Positions 35,190 through 45,395 are shown, numbered from the stretch's first letter. The stretch is DNA of 64,000 bases from Exiguobacterium sp. s122 (GCF_018618475.1 NZ_JACSMD010000004.1:42791-106790); one strand, 5' to 3'. Notes: a model not told the origin generated them from the sequence alone. A program made the numbers and translations.

Positions 35190-36290
35190 ATGCTGTTTGT
35201 ACGATTCACCGACGTACCGGACACACGTATCCAGAACTATGAACGGCTCCCCTTCGCCGAAGCGGTCGTCGCGACTCATAATCTGCACCAGGCACGTAGC
35301 GAGGAAGGGACGAGCTGTTCCGGTGACTTCCGTCTCTTCGACCAGAAAGACGAGATGCTGTATCGAGGGACGTTCACATTCGGAACCGAAGGCACCTATC
35401 CGAACCTGTACCATCAAGTAAAGGACCGGGTACAACGAATCCAGACGAAGAAAGAGGATAACGCGAAGAAGATGTGGATCCTCGACGAGATCGAGTCCGA
35501 GACACCGGAAGACTATAAACGCCATTCCATCAAATCCAACCCGATCGTGTCGTCGACCTATCAGTCACGCCTGACCCGACTACAGCGTCGCCTCATCTAC
35601 GGTGCGGCCACGGCCGGGATTCTATTCACCTCACTCTTCACTGCCGCGCAATGGTTCAGTGACAAGGAGGCGCACGCCGAACAGGTGACCGGTACTGAAC
35701 AGACGTGGTTAGATGCTTACGAACGAGCGCTCCAAGGTGAGGAGTCCTCGCTCATCGATTTACTGGAACGGAAAGACCGGTCCGAGGAGGAGGATGCCCT
35801 ATTGGCCGACCTCTATTTGGCGGAAGGAGAAGACCAGAAAGCGCTCGAGCTCACGGATGACCTGATCCTGATCGAGACGAAGCTGGCCGCGCTCGATCTA
35901 TCCGATCAGGAGAAACTGGAACGGCTCCAGGACTTCCAAGCGTCACATCCGACCGATGAGGGCGCATTCGATCTCGCCACACTAGAACGGGATCATGAGA
36001 CCGTGGCCAAGACGGAGAATGTGGAGTGGACTGCTCCCCGTATCTCCGCGAAAGTGACCGCCTATCTCTATCTCGGGGACATCGAGGCTGCGAACGATTG
36101 GGCGTCCAAGACGAACGACCCTGCCGTACAAGAAAAAATCGACAACTATCAAGATAGTACGGCCACGATCGACGGACTGAACGAGAAACTGAAGAAGACC
36201 TCTAGCAAGGACACATCGGCCCGTGAGAAGATTCAAGCCGCGATCGCAGCTGAAGAAGTTAACCTGGAAACGATTCTTTATTCAGATTAA
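35190..36290 (+). CDS. Bitopic membrane protein of the transfer operon (EssB-like layout)
   Basis: 366 residues: a ~135-residue cytoplasmic N-domain (MLFVRFTDVPDTRIQNYERL), one transmembrane helix near 148-170 (LIYGAATAGILFTSLFTAAQ) and a ~195-residue, acidic helical C-domain that looks TPR-like. The layout recalls EssB/YukC of type VII systems, yet sequence evidence is weak. GAGGAGGAACGAG precedes the ATG. It sits between the pilin-like and VirD4 genes, so it is probably a structural part of the conjugation machine. Confidence 0.75.
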   Translation: MLFVRFTDVPDTRIQNYERLPFAEAVVATHNLHQARSEEGTSCSGDFRLFDQKDEMLYRGTFTFGTEGTYPNLYHQVKDRVQRIQTKKEDNAKKMWILDEIESETPEDYKRHSIKSNPIVSSTYQSRLTRLQRRLIYGAATAGILFTSLFTAAQWFSDKEAHAEQVTGTEQTWLDAYERALQGEESSLIDLLERKDRSEEEDALLADLYLAEGEDQKALELTDDLILIETKLAALDLSDQEKLERLQDFQASHPTDEGAFDLATLERDHETVAKTENVEWTAPRISAKVTAYLYLGDIEAANDWASKTNDPAVQEKIDNYQDSTATIDGLNEKLKKTSSKDTSAREKIQAAIAAEEVNLETILYSD

Positions 36291-36304
36291 GGTAGGTGAA
36301 ATAA

Positions 36305-38668
36305 TTGAGAACTCCGTCTCTATCACCACGATTCTCGATACGTCTGATCTTCCCCGCCCTGTTCTGCCTGTTGGTATTACCGGCCGGGATTTTTTATCTG
36401 CTGAACGGGGTCTACAACATCATTCGACAAATCATGACCCCGATATTACAAGACGGGCTGTTGGCCGGGGCGACGATTCCGACGCTCTCACCCTCCATGT
36501 TCTTGGAGGTGAGTCTTCCCTCTTCGACCGTCTTGATCGGACTGATGGTGTTCAGTCTGTTCATCGGATTGGTCGTGTTCGGCAAGATATGGCTGAACTT
36601 CCGGGATCTTCGGAAGAATCAAAAAGGGAGCGCCCGCTTCACCTCATTCGATGAATTGAAGCAACAGTATCGTCGTGTCCCGGACCGGAAGAAGCGGTAT
36701 GACGGATTGGGCGGTGTCCCAGTCGGACGGGTCAAGAACGAGCTGTTCATCGATGACTCCCCCGTCAACAACCTCGTCATCGGGACGACCCGATCCGGGA
36801 AGGGCGAGACGTTCGTGTTCTCGACGATCGACCTGTACAGTCGAGCCAGTGATCAGGCCAGTCTTATCATCAACGACCCGAAAGGCGAGCTCTTCGCCGC
36901 CTCGAAGGAAACGCTCGAGCAACGCGGGTATCAGGTCGAGGTGTTGAATCTGATGAACCCGCTCCAATCGATGTCGTACAACCTGTTGCAGCTGACAATC
37001 GACGCGTTTTTAGAAGAGAACTACTCGCTCGCCCAGCAGTATGCGCGCTCGGTCGCGTTCATGTTGTACCATGACCCGAAGGCGCGGGACCCGTTCTGGG
37101 CCAACTCATCCATCGACCTGTGCACGGCGCTCATCCTCGGGCTCTGTGAGGAGGCGAAGGACACGCCGGAGAAAATCAACATGTACAACGTCGCGCTCAT
37201 GCTCTCGGACCTCGGCTCACGGACGGTCGTGACGCGGCAAGGACAGGAAATCTCCGCGCTCGACGAGTTCTTTCAGCGATTCCCGGAGAACCATCCCGCC
37301 CGGCTCCAGTTCGCGACGCTCCACTTCTCGGGTGGCCAGACACGGGCGAGTATCCTGGCCAATACGAACGCAAAACTCGGTATCTTCACGTTGAACGGGA
37401 CCGGGAAGCTGACGTCGATGAACTCGCTCGACATGCGACGCATCGGATTCAACCGCTGGATCAGCGGGCGGAGCGAGCCATTGACACGTCTCACGTTCAT
37501 GTTCCCTGATGGGACGACCCATGCGCTCACGACCGATGACGATGGCAGCTTCATCGTGTACCACGCGTCGTCACTTAGAACCGGAGACGCCGTTCAAATC
37601 TCGACTGACTCAAGCACTGCGACGATTCAACTGGAAGCGCATGACGAGGAGAGTGGACGGTTCCACTACGCAATCGACGGGACGATACAGATCCGTGAGG
37701 TGATGCACCAGCTCCGTCCTGTGGCGGTGTTCCTCATCGTCCCGGACTATGACCCGACGTTCAACGTCATCGCGTCGCTCTACATCAAACAGGTATACAC
37801 GGCGCTCGCCCGGGTCGCCTCGCAGACGAAACAAGGCAAATGCGAGCGCCAAGTAGTCTTCTTACTCGATGAGTTCGGCAACATGCCGCCGATCGAAGGC
37901 ATGGCCAATATCATCACAGTCTGTCTCGGCCGGAACATGCGCTTCAACCTCGTCATCCAGGCCTACTCCCAACTCGAGAACCTATACGGAGAGGATTGGA
38001 AGACGATTGACGGCAACTGTGGGAACACACACTATCTGTTGACCGCGGACGAGTCGACCGCCGAACTGATCTCGAAGAAGCTCGGTGAGGCGACCATCGT
38101 CACGAAATCGCGGTCCGGGCAGACGTTCTCGCTCAAGAAATCGAAGACGGAGAACGTGGACGGCCGTCGGCTCATGACAGCGACCGAGGTCATGGGACTC
38201 AAAGAGGGCGAGATGCTCATCATCCGTGTCATCAAGCGTCAGGACACGAAGAAACGCCGTATCCAGTCGTATCCAATCTTCCTGACCGGCAGGACGGCAA
38301 TGAGGTACCGCTACGAATACCTAGCGGACGACTTCGACACGGATCGTTCCCTGCATGACATCGACATCCCCTGCCGTCACGCCGGTCTCGACTTCGAACA
38401 GATTCGTATCCGCTTCGCAAAGAAAGAAGACGAGACGGAAATCAATACACCATCGAATCAGGAAGATAAGTCATTGCCGGTACGTGACGTACTACAGGAC
38501 AGCATCCTGCGCTCCATGTTCGAAGGACATGACATCGGCGAGATGTCCCTCCCCGAGTTCGAGACGAACTTGAACCTAGGAGTCTACGACGTCACCGACA
38601 GCCAAAAGAGCTTTTTGAGTACGATGATTGCGAAGCGACTCGAGAAACTGAAGCAAGGCACACCGTAG
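36305..38668 (+). CDS. VirD4/TraG-family coupling ATPase
   Basis: 787 residues. Two N-terminal membrane helices (FPALFCLLVLPAGIFYLL, VLIGLMVFSLFIGLVVFG) precede a Walker A VIGTTRSGKGETF (~155), NDPKGELFAAS, and Walker B VVFLLDEFGNMPPIEG (~520). An extra beta-rich insert (~385-470, LTFMFPDGTTHALTTDDDG) interrupts the ATPase, as seen in other Gram-positive VirD4 proteins. It links the relaxase-DNA complex to the T4SS channel. The start is TTG 36305 with AGGTAGGTGA upstream. Confidence 0.95.
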   Translation: MRTPSLSPRFSIRLIFPALFCLLVLPAGIFYLLNGVYNIIRQIMTPILQDGLLAGATIPTLSPSMFLEVSLPSSTVLIGLMVFSLFIGLVVFGKIWLNFRDLRKNQKGSARFTSFDELKQQYRRVPDRKKRYDGLGGVPVGRVKNELFIDDSPVNNLVIGTTRSGKGETFVFSTIDLYSRASDQASLIINDPKGELFAASKETLEQRGYQVEVLNLMNPLQSMSYNLLQLTIDAFLEENYSLAQQYARSVAFMLYHDPKARDPFWANSSIDLCTALILGLCEEAKDTPEKINMYNVALMLSDLGSRTVVTRQGQEISALDEFFQRFPENHPARLQFATLHFSGGQTRASILANTNAKLGIFTLNGTGKLTSMNSLDMRRIGFNRWISGRSEPLTRLTFMFPDGTTHALTTDDDGSFIVYHASSLRTGDAVQISTDSSTATIQLEAHDEESGRFHYAIDGTIQIREVMHQLRPVAVFLIVPDYDPTFNVIASLYIKQVYTALARVASQTKQGKCERQVVFLLDEFGNMPPIEGMANIITVCLGRNMRFNLVIQAYSQLENLYGEDWKTIDGNCGNTHYLLTADESTAELISKKLGEATIVTKSRSGQTFSLKKSKTENVDGRRLMTATEVMGLKEGEMLIIRVIKRQDTKKRRIQSYPIFLTGRTAMRYRYEYLADDFDTDRSLHDIDIPCRHAGLDFEQIRIRFAKKEDETEINTPSNQEDKSLPVRDVLQDSILRSMFEGHDIGEMSLPEFETNLNLGVYDVTDSQKSFLSTMIAKRLEKLKQGTP

Positions 38669-38684
38669 AGAGGAGGCCGAATTC

Positions 38685-38927
38685 ATGGCCGAGAGTGCGA
38701 GAGAGAAGCGAATCCAGAACGAATTGCGTGTCGTCGCGAGAATCATCGAGACGCAACGCGTCCGCCTCGAACGGGGCGACGTGCTCAACATCCAGACGAC
38801 CGACGGCTTTCTGACCGTCTATCAGGACGACACCTCAGACACCCCGAAAACTGTTACACTAATAGATAAGTTCGACTTCCGGGTCAACCTGAAGGTCGCG
38901 GATCTACTAAAGGGGAAAATCGTCTGA
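38685..38927 (+). CDS. Small hypothetical protein of the transfer operon
   Basis: 80 residues: helical, basic N-terminus (AREKRIQNELRVVARIIETQ) and a beta-rich second half (LNIQTTDGFLTVYQDD). GAGAGGAGG precedes the ATG. It lies 16 bases after virD4 and 16 before the lipoprotein gene. No family recognised. Confidence 0.75.
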   Translation: MAESAREKRIQNELRVVARIIETQRVRLERGDVLNIQTTDGFLTVYQDDTSDTPKTVTLIDKFDFRVNLKVADLLKGKIV

Positions 38928-38943
38928 CGGAGGGGTAAACGTT

Positions 38944-39360
38944 ATGAGGAAACTACTTGCGGGTACTTTAGGAATCAGCTTGTTTTTACTTGGAGCTTGC
39001 TCAAATTCCAATGAGTCTTTGGTTCAACGTGATATTGAACACGTTGAGAAGGTCATGACAGCCGAAGAGGATGACTATTTGCTGATTGTAAAAGAAGAAG
39101 ATGGTGAATTCGAAGAATTTGTTGAATTCGTAAAAGAGGTAGCGAACGAAGAGAATCAACAAGTCACGCTCTATAATACGTTTCAGCCAGATGGCGAGGA
39201 ACTTGTCGATCGTGGTAACTTTGAATACACTGACGAACTAAAAGGTGCCGTTCTATACTCGATTCAAGATGGAAACGTCACAGATGAAATCAATGTTGGA
39301 ATGTTGACGGCGGACAATTACGAACAACAGTTAGCGGACTTCTTTACTAGGACTCAGTAG
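38944..39360 (+). CDS. Lipoprotein of the transfer operon
   Basis: 138 residues with signal peptide and lipobox (GTLGISLFLLGACSNSNES), so it is anchored outside the membrane. The mature domain (DYLLIVKEEDGEFEEFVEFV) is acidic and could be thioredoxin-like in fold, but lacks a CxxC. Codon use is more AT-rich than in the genes on either side of this patch. No family assigned. Confidence 0.8.
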   Translation: MRKLLAGTLGISLFLLGACSNSNESLVQRDIEHVEKVMTAEEDDYLLIVKEEDGEFEEFVEFVKEVANEENQQVTLYNTFQPDGEELVDRGNFEYTDELKGAVLYSIQDGNVTDEINVGMLTADNYEQQLADFFTRTQ

Positions 39361-39375
39361 ATTGGGGGTCTTTCA

Positions 39376-41310
39376 ATGGCTGATTCCGATTTAATCACCA
39401 AATTACAGGAATACGAAGACGTACTCCAAATAAGTAGTATGGTCAATGACGCACTACGCTCAATGGGATGGATTCTTGTCAGAGGACTATCAGTCTTGAT
39501 TGACGGCCTTGAATCAATCACGAATCAAATCCTATTAACCAATACATTCTTCAATAATGACCAAGTGGTTGAATTCGTTCTTACGATTCAGCCTTTTTTG
39601 TATGTTCTTTTAGCAGGAAGCTTCTTGTTCACTGGGTACTTGTTGATTTTCCAAAAGAAATTTGAACGTGAGAGTTTTTTGATCAACCTGTTCATCACAC
39701 TATTGATCTTAGGTTTACTTTCACCAACTATGAGCCGAATTCAGGAGTTCTCTGATGAAGCAATCGCAGAAATCGGAACAGATTCGCTTTATGACGGAGA
39801 AGCCTCATTATCTGAGAGTATCTTAAAACGAAATGTACATGATTTGATTGAGCACGATTCGAAGAATTTTGATGCTGCTACCGGTGAATCATTAAATGCC
39901 ATTCCGACTGAGTTGATTGATAATATCCGAATCAATGAAATTTTCGACAAGAACAACTATGACTTATCGGCAACCGGAAACAAATTGGCCGAGTCCTATA
40001 TTCTATGGAACGGAAAAGAGACAAGCCTCGGTAAACTCGATCAAGGTGGCGTCGAGTGGAACAACCAGTATTACTACCGCTATCAGCCGAACTGGTTAAC
40101 CATCTTCGTGACACTCGGAATCATGGGCTTCACACTGTTCTCGATCGCCTACAAACTGGCACGTCTCTCGTTTGAGCTTGCCTTCAACTATGTCCTGGCG
40201 ATCCTCGTCGCACCGGCCGATCTGCACAGTGGTCAAAAGACGAAGAAGGTCATCCAGAGCATTCTGAACACGTTCCTTGTGATTATCTTGATTTTCGTCT
40301 CCATCAAGCTGTACACGATTGGGACTGCCTATCTCGCGGAGACATTGAACGGGTTCGCCTATCTGATCGCCCTCATCGCCTTCTCGGTCGCATTGATTGA
40401 CGGGCCCAACATGGTCGAGCGGCTGTTCGGGATTGATGCCGGACTCAAGCGGGGCTGGGGTGTCGCCCTCAGCGCCTATGCCGCTGGGAAAGGCGTGACC
40501 TCGGCAGGTGCCCATGCGGTCTCGAAGGTCGCACGTGCCACACAGGGCGCACCAAAGATGCCATCGCTCCATGAAGCCGCGACGACTCGGATGGATTCGA
40601 GTGCCATGCCGCAAAATGATTCACCGCTTAATACGGTGAGCCAATCTTCACAGCGGATGGACGCCGAGAGACACATTGATCCAGATAATGTCGCTCAGGA
40701 GAACCAAATCGCAAGTCGCACGCAGACCGACAAAGAGAAACCGACAAATCCGAAGGAGGTTGCGCAACCAATCAGTGCTCAAAAATCAGAATCGGAAGCG
40801 CCAGGCTCTCCAAACGTGAAGGAAGCGTCGGGTCGCACGTCTCCTGAATCGATTACCGAACGTGCCGACCATCCAACAACGTCGTCGGAGACGCAAAGAC
40901 CGGAGTCGATTCACGACCATTCAAGTTCTGGTCATTCTCCAGTCCCTGCTTCGTCGACTCTCGAATCGGTCACCGGGTCTACCGATACCACATCCGGACC
41001 AGGCCATCGTCACAATGAATCAGTAGACAGAAATGACGTGACGACACCGACGCCTCATGAGGTACCACCTTCAGGCGACTCATCCTCGTCTTCGTCCTCT
41101 ACGATGGATTCGAATGATTCGACAACAGAGAAACGCCAAGGACGCGCCCGACGGACCATCCATCAGGATACCGCGCTCGACATAGAGACCGAGGTCATCG
41201 AACAGGTGCGCGAGAACCAGACATACCGTCATAGCCAGCAACAGGAAGATTCACGACGGATCTATCCGACCTCGCCACCGAAACCTGACAACATGAAGAA
41301 AAAGGAGTGA
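39376..41310 (+). CDS. VirB6/TrbL-like polytopic T4SS protein
   Basis: 644 residues. Residues 1-385 contain about six to seven transmembrane segments (FVLTIQPFLYVLLAGSFLFT, FLINLFITLLILGLLS, LTIFVTLGIMGFTLFSIAYK, NTFLVIILIFVSIKLYTIGT), and the last ~250 are polar, low-complexity, Ser/Thr/Glu-rich (SSSSSSTMDSNDSTTEKRQG). It forms the inner-membrane part of the conjugation channel. The first ~650 bases are AT-rich and the rest GC-richer, with the change inside the gene near 40020-40080, suggesting recombination. GGGGG precedes the ATG by about 9 bases. Confidence 0.88.
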   Translation: MADSDLITKLQEYEDVLQISSMVNDALRSMGWILVRGLSVLIDGLESITNQILLTNTFFNNDQVVEFVLTIQPFLYVLLAGSFLFTGYLLIFQKKFERESFLINLFITLLILGLLSPTMSRIQEFSDEAIAEIGTDSLYDGEASLSESILKRNVHDLIEHDSKNFDAATGESLNAIPTELIDNIRINEIFDKNNYDLSATGNKLAESYILWNGKETSLGKLDQGGVEWNNQYYYRYQPNWLTIFVTLGIMGFTLFSIAYKLARLSFELAFNYVLAILVAPADLHSGQKTKKVIQSILNTFLVIILIFVSIKLYTIGTAYLAETLNGFAYLIALIAFSVALIDGPNMVERLFGIDAGLKRGWGVALSAYAAGKGVTSAGAHAVSKVARATQGAPKMPSLHEAATTRMDSSAMPQNDSPLNTVSQSSQRMDAERHIDPDNVAQENQIASRTQTDKEKPTNPKEVAQPISAQKSESEAPGSPNVKEASGRTSPESITERADHPTTSSETQRPESIHDHSSSGHSPVPASSTLESVTGSTDTTSGPGHRHNESVDRNDVTTPTPHEVPPSGDSSSSSSSTMDSNDSTTEKRQGRARRTIHQDTALDIETEVIEQVRENQTYRHSQQQEDSRRIYPTSPPKPDNMKKKE

Positions 41311-41316
41311 TGACCC

Positions 41317-41616
41317 ATGCGCAAATACCGGATTCCGAACGAGGTCACGACCGAACTGAAGATCAACAAGATGCTCTATCTGCATGATTTCCTGTTCCTC
41401 GTCGGGCTCATCGTGCTCCGCCTCGTGACGCTCCCGTTCATCCCGTCCTTGCTACACATCCCGTTCACGGTCTTCCTCGTCGTCTTCGGTCTATTCATGG
41501 TGCTCAGACCGGCGACGAACCCGCAGAAGCGGATGGTCCATGCGCTCTACTACGCGCTCATCAAACGGAAAGACACCTATCTCGCGCTCGACGCGCACAC
41601 GAAAGGACGTGAGTGA
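41317..41616 (+). CDS. PrgI/VirB3-like membrane protein
   Basis: 99 residues with two close hydrophobic helices (FLFLVGLIVLRLVTLPFI, IPFTVFLVVFGLFMVL) after a short basic N-terminus (MRKYRIPNEVTTELKINKML), typical of Gram-positive VirB3/PrgI proteins that sit next to VirB4. It follows the VirB6-like gene by 6 bases. Confidence 0.82.
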   Translation: MRKYRIPNEVTTELKINKMLYLHDFLFLVGLIVLRLVTLPFIPSLLHIPFTVFLVVFGLFMVLRPATNPQKRMVHALYYALIKRKDTYLALDAHTKGRE

Positions 41617-41617
41617 G

Positions 41618-42238
41618 ATGGCGTTCATCGAAGACACGCTACAGGGACCGAGACCTACGGGCACCTGGCTCGACGAACAGGACATGGTCGAGAAACGGAA
41701 GGTCAAAGACAAGGTCGTCGTCAAACCGACGGTCGCCCAACTGATGCCGGTCGTCGACATCACCGGTACCGAGTCGTTCGAGATGCGCGACGGGACCTAT
41801 CTCGACATGGTCCAGCTCACCTCGAAGGACATCTATTCACTGAACGAGGAGGAAAAAGACCATGACGTGTTCTCCCTCGCCTATCTCCTGCAGGCGTACA
41901 CGCACCCGCTCAAGGTCGTGCCACTGAACACGCCACTCAGTCTCGAGCGGCAGAAGATCAGCATCGAGCGACAGATTCGACAAAATCAGACACCGGCCTA
42001 CCTGCCCTTCTTGTTGAAGAAAAAGCAGGAGCTCGAATACCTCGAGGAGCATCGCACCAATCGCGATTATCTCCTCTTTTTTTATGCCGACGACGAGCGG
42101 ACGCTACGCGAACGGAAGACACACCTCTATAAACTGCTCCGCCGCTCGAACCCGATGCGCGAGCTGACGCTCGACCAAAAAGTCCATGTGCTCTATCAGC
42201 TGAACAACCCGAACACGAAACCGCAACTCGACGCCTGA
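41618..42238 (+). CDS. TrsD-like T4SS protein
   Basis: 206 residues from ATG 41618 (AAAGGA about 9 bases upstream; the open frame extends back into the previous gene without a ribosome site). Contains MPVVDITGTESFEMRDGTYL and DYLLFFYADDERTLRERKTH, reminiscent of the N-terminal, non-ATPase portion of Gram-positive VirB4/TrsD proteins. It directly precedes virB4 and probably works with it as a split subunit. Confidence 0.75.
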   Translation: MAFIEDTLQGPRPTGTWLDEQDMVEKRKVKDKVVVKPTVAQLMPVVDITGTESFEMRDGTYLDMVQLTSKDIYSLNEEEKDHDVFSLAYLLQAYTHPLKVVPLNTPLSLERQKISIERQIRQNQTPAYLPFLLKKKQELEYLEEHRTNRDYLLFFYADDERTLRERKTHLYKLLRRSNPMRELTLDQKVHVLYQLNNPNTKPQLDA

Positions 42239-42255
42239 AGAAAGGAGTGACGCGC

Positions 42256-44208
42256 ATGTGGCAGCGCCTGCGTGACAAGTTATCCAAACAATCGGACCCG
42301 GAGACCATAAAAATCGAGAAAGGTTACAATCCCGACGTCATCGCCAAGATCCAGCCACAGGGCGGCATTAAGTTCGACGCCAACTTCGTCCGGCTCGGGG
42401 ACGGCTATCTGTCTTGCCTCCATGTCTACAAATATCAGTCGCTCGTCTATGACTACTGGCTCGAACCGATTCTGAACATGCCGGGCGTTCTGACGACGCT
42501 CGACATCGGGACGGCCGACAAGCGTGAAATCATCCAGACCATCAACAAGTCGATGGCCGAACAGAACACGCGCTTCGAGAACGCAAAGGACAACATCGAC
42601 CGCATCGACGCCCGGGAGACATACAAGGAGCTGAACGAGCTCTATGAACAGATCACTCAGGGCGAGACGATGAAATATCTGCATCTCCGCCTCTATGTGA
42701 AGGCGAAGACGCTCGACGCGCTCGAGGTGAAGGTGCAGGAAGTGATGGAGGAGCTCGAGGCCCGCAACTTCCGCTCGACGATCTTCCTGAACGAGCAGGA
42801 ATGGGAGTGGCAGAGCCTGTTCACGAGCTACGACCAGCAACAAAAGCTCCCGAACCGGCGCCGTGGGAAAGAGATCCCTTCCCTCTCCATCGCTGGTGGC
42901 TATCCGTTTCACTTCACGTCGCTCCAAGACGCGACCGGGACGTATTACGGCACGACCGACACGAACGGCAGCGTCATCTTCGACCTGTTCCACAAGGACA
43001 AACAGCGAAAGTTCTATAACGCGCTCATGATCGGCAAAATGGGCTCTGGCAAATCGACACTTCTCAAGAAGACCGTGCTCGACCAGGCGATCAAGGGCAA
43101 CAAGATCCGCATCCTCGACGTCACGGGCGAATTCTCCGATCTCGTGCGTCAGCTCGGCGGGAAAGAGATCGCGCTCGACGGGTCGGCCGGGCTCATCAAC
43201 CCGCTCCATGTCTATAAGACGGTGACGAACAACGACGGCAGCGCCAACGAGGCACTCTCGTTCATGCAGCATCTCTCGAAGATGGCCGTGTTCTATTACT
43301 ACATCAACCCGGCGGCGACGCAGGAAGAAACGAACGAGTTCGAGATCCTGCTCCGGGATTTGTACGTCCGGCACGGGCTCTGGGACGAACAAGGCGAACT
43401 GCCTATCACGACGCATCCGGCGAAGCGGTACCCGACGTTCTCCGACTTCTTGCATCTCGTGCGTCGTGAGCTCTACACGGACGACACGCGCACCTCAATC
43501 AAGGAAGCGATCAGCCCGAACCGGGTCCGACGTCTCGAGAACATCGAGCTCGCCGTCACGAACCTCGTCCATAACTACGGCAACATCTTCGACGGGCACT
43601 CCTCGATCGACCGGTTCGACGAGGAGCTCATCGTCTCGTTCCCGCTCCGGAACCTGACGAGCCTACGGGACGAAGTGTTCCAGGCGCAGGTGTTCTCCTT
43701 GATGAACATGCTGTGGGACGGGATGATCGCCAACGGATCGAGTCAACTGAAGGCCTACAACCAGGGCGTGCTCCGGACGGAAGAAGCATGCAAGTACCTC
43801 ATCGTCATCGACGAGGCACACCACTTAATCAACACGCGCGACATCGCGCAGCCGGCCATCCTGTATCTGCAACGCTGTATGCGCGAGGCGCGCAAGTACT
43901 TCGGCGGCATCTTCTTCGTGTCGCATCTGATCACCGACTTCGTGCCGGCCGGATCGAAGTCCGAGAACGCGGAGAACGTCAAGTCGCTCTTCCAGCTTAC
44001 GCAATACAAGATCATCGGCGAACAGGACGCGGAGAGCATCCCAATCATCCAGACGGTGTTTGATGGCCAACTCTCGAATTCCGAGATGCGGATCATCCCC
44101 TCGCTCGAGACGGGGCGTGTCGTCCTCAGCATTTCCGGCGTGCAGAACCTCATCTTTGACGTCGATGTCGCACCCGAAGAACTCGTCTTGTTCGGTGGGG
44201 GTGCCTGA
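42256..44208 (+). CDS. VirB4/TraE-type conjugation ATPase
   Basis: 650 residues from ATG 42256 (AAAGGAG 8 bases upstream). Walker A NALMIGKMGSGKSTLLKK lies near residue 260 and Walker B CKYLIVIDEAHHLINTRD near 515. Further family segments are IRILDVTGEFSDLVRQLGG and GNIFDGHSS. This hydrolase powers assembly of the T4SS and substrate transfer. Its stop overlaps the next ATG by one base. Confidence 0.95.
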   Translation: MWQRLRDKLSKQSDPETIKIEKGYNPDVIAKIQPQGGIKFDANFVRLGDGYLSCLHVYKYQSLVYDYWLEPILNMPGVLTTLDIGTADKREIIQTINKSMAEQNTRFENAKDNIDRIDARETYKELNELYEQITQGETMKYLHLRLYVKAKTLDALEVKVQEVMEELEARNFRSTIFLNEQEWEWQSLFTSYDQQQKLPNRRRGKEIPSLSIAGGYPFHFTSLQDATGTYYGTTDTNGSVIFDLFHKDKQRKFYNALMIGKMGSGKSTLLKKTVLDQAIKGNKIRILDVTGEFSDLVRQLGGKEIALDGSAGLINPLHVYKTVTNNDGSANEALSFMQHLSKMAVFYYYINPAATQEETNEFEILLRDLYVRHGLWDEQGELPITTHPAKRYPTFSDFLHLVRRELYTDDTRTSIKEAISPNRVRRLENIELAVTNLVHNYGNIFDGHSSIDRFDEELIVSFPLRNLTSLRDEVFQAQVFSLMNMLWDGMIANGSSQLKAYNQGVLRTEEACKYLIVIDEAHHLINTRDIAQPAILYLQRCMREARKYFGGIFFVSHLITDFVPAGSKSENAENVKSLFQLTQYKIIGEQDAESIPIIQTVFDGQLSNSEMRIIPSLETGRVVLSISGVQNLIFDVDVAPEELVLFGGGA

Positions 44209-45314
44209 TGTGGGCGGCCGCGAAACGGACGGCCCGCTTCGCCGTCACAGCGAAATGGCAACTCGCGACGCTCAAGTGGCGGCTCATCCTGCTCGGCATC
44301 ACGGCACTCGTGTTGTTCCTGGTCATCCTCGTCGTCGGAATCCTCGACACGCTCACAGGTGTCCAGAACGAACAACCGACCGACGTCACGTTCAATACCG
44401 CAGGAGGTCTACAGGTAAGCGACCAGGTGCTCCAATATCGGGGCTTGGTCGAATCGGAACTGTCGAAGCACGGACTGGCCGAACAGACGAACCTCGTACT
44501 CGCGCTCATGATGCAGGAGAGCGGCGGACGCGGGAACGACCCGATGCAGGCGAGCGAATCGAAGTGTGGACGCATCGGATGCATCACCTCCCCCGAGGAG
44601 AGCATCGTCTACGGCGTCGAACATTTCGCCGCCGTCTTCGAACGGGCGAACCGTGACGTGCAGCTCACGCTACAGAGTTACAACTTCGGAGGCGGCTTTA
44701 TTGACTATGTGCAACAGAACGGAGGACGGTACTCGAAAGAGCTCGCCATCTCGTTCTCCCAAATGATGTACCAACGCGTGAAACACACCGGCATCTACCG
44801 CTGTCATCGTCCGAGCGCGGTCCAGTACGGTGCCTGTTATGGGGACATCGAATACGTCGACGCGGTGTTGAAATACCTCGCGCCGATCGCCGTCGCCGAC
44901 GGGGTCATCACGAAAGAACTGTTGTCGGGGTTACGTTCCCCGCTCGCCATCCCGCTCAACGTGACATCGCGTTTCGGGTGGCGCGTCGTCTTCGGACAAC
45001 GGGATAACCACACCGGTATCGACTTCAGTTGCACCCCGTCCGACACGATCCACGCGGTCAAGAGCGGCACCGTCATCTATAGCGGGAACCGCGGACCGTA
45101 CGGCAATCTCGTCCAAGTCCGACACGACAACTACATCACGGCGTACGCGCACCTGAGTCGTCTCGGCGTCCAAACGGGCCAACAGATTGACGCCGGACAA
45201 GCGCTCGGGTACTGTGGCACGACCGGCCGCTCGAGCGGGAACCATCTGCATTTCGAGATCAAGACGAGTGAATGGTCCGGGCATATCGACCCCGCCCCGG
45301 TCTTCGGATTGTAA
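44208..45314 (+). CDS. Bifunctional cell-wall hydrolase (lysozyme-like plus M23 peptidase, VirB1-like)
   Basis: 368 residues. One transmembrane anchor (LILLGITALVLFLVILVVGI, ~27-47), then a lytic-transglycosylase-like domain (LVLALMMQESGGRGNDPMQA; YNFGGGFIDYVQQNGG), then an M23 metallopeptidase (HTGIDFSC as HxxxD, HLHFEIK as HxH). It opens peptidoglycan so that the conjugation channel can cross the wall. Position directly after virB4 is conserved in Gram-positive T4SS operons. Confidence 0.95.
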   Translation: MWAAAKRTARFAVTAKWQLATLKWRLILLGITALVLFLVILVVGILDTLTGVQNEQPTDVTFNTAGGLQVSDQVLQYRGLVESELSKHGLAEQTNLVLALMMQESGGRGNDPMQASESKCGRIGCITSPEESIVYGVEHFAAVFERANRDVQLTLQSYNFGGGFIDYVQQNGGRYSKELAISFSQMMYQRVKHTGIYRCHRPSAVQYGACYGDIEYVDAVLKYLAPIAVADGVITKELLSGLRSPLAIPLNVTSRFGWRVVFGQRDNHTGIDFSCTPSDTIHAVKSGTVIYSGNRGPYGNLVQVRHDNYITAYAHLSRLGVQTGQQIDAGQALGYCGTTGRSSGNHLHFEIKTSEWSGHIDPAPVFGL

Positions 45315-45395
45315 TAATAAAAGAAGGAACATCACTTCAAAGAATAGAATGTCATTCGTGAATATATATATGCCAACTTTATTGGAGGTTATAAA

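Noticed and set aside
42280..43455. 391-codon minus-strand frame opposite virB4
   Set aside because: An antisense shadow of high-GC coding sequence; the plus-strand product has clear Walker motifs and the antisense one has none.
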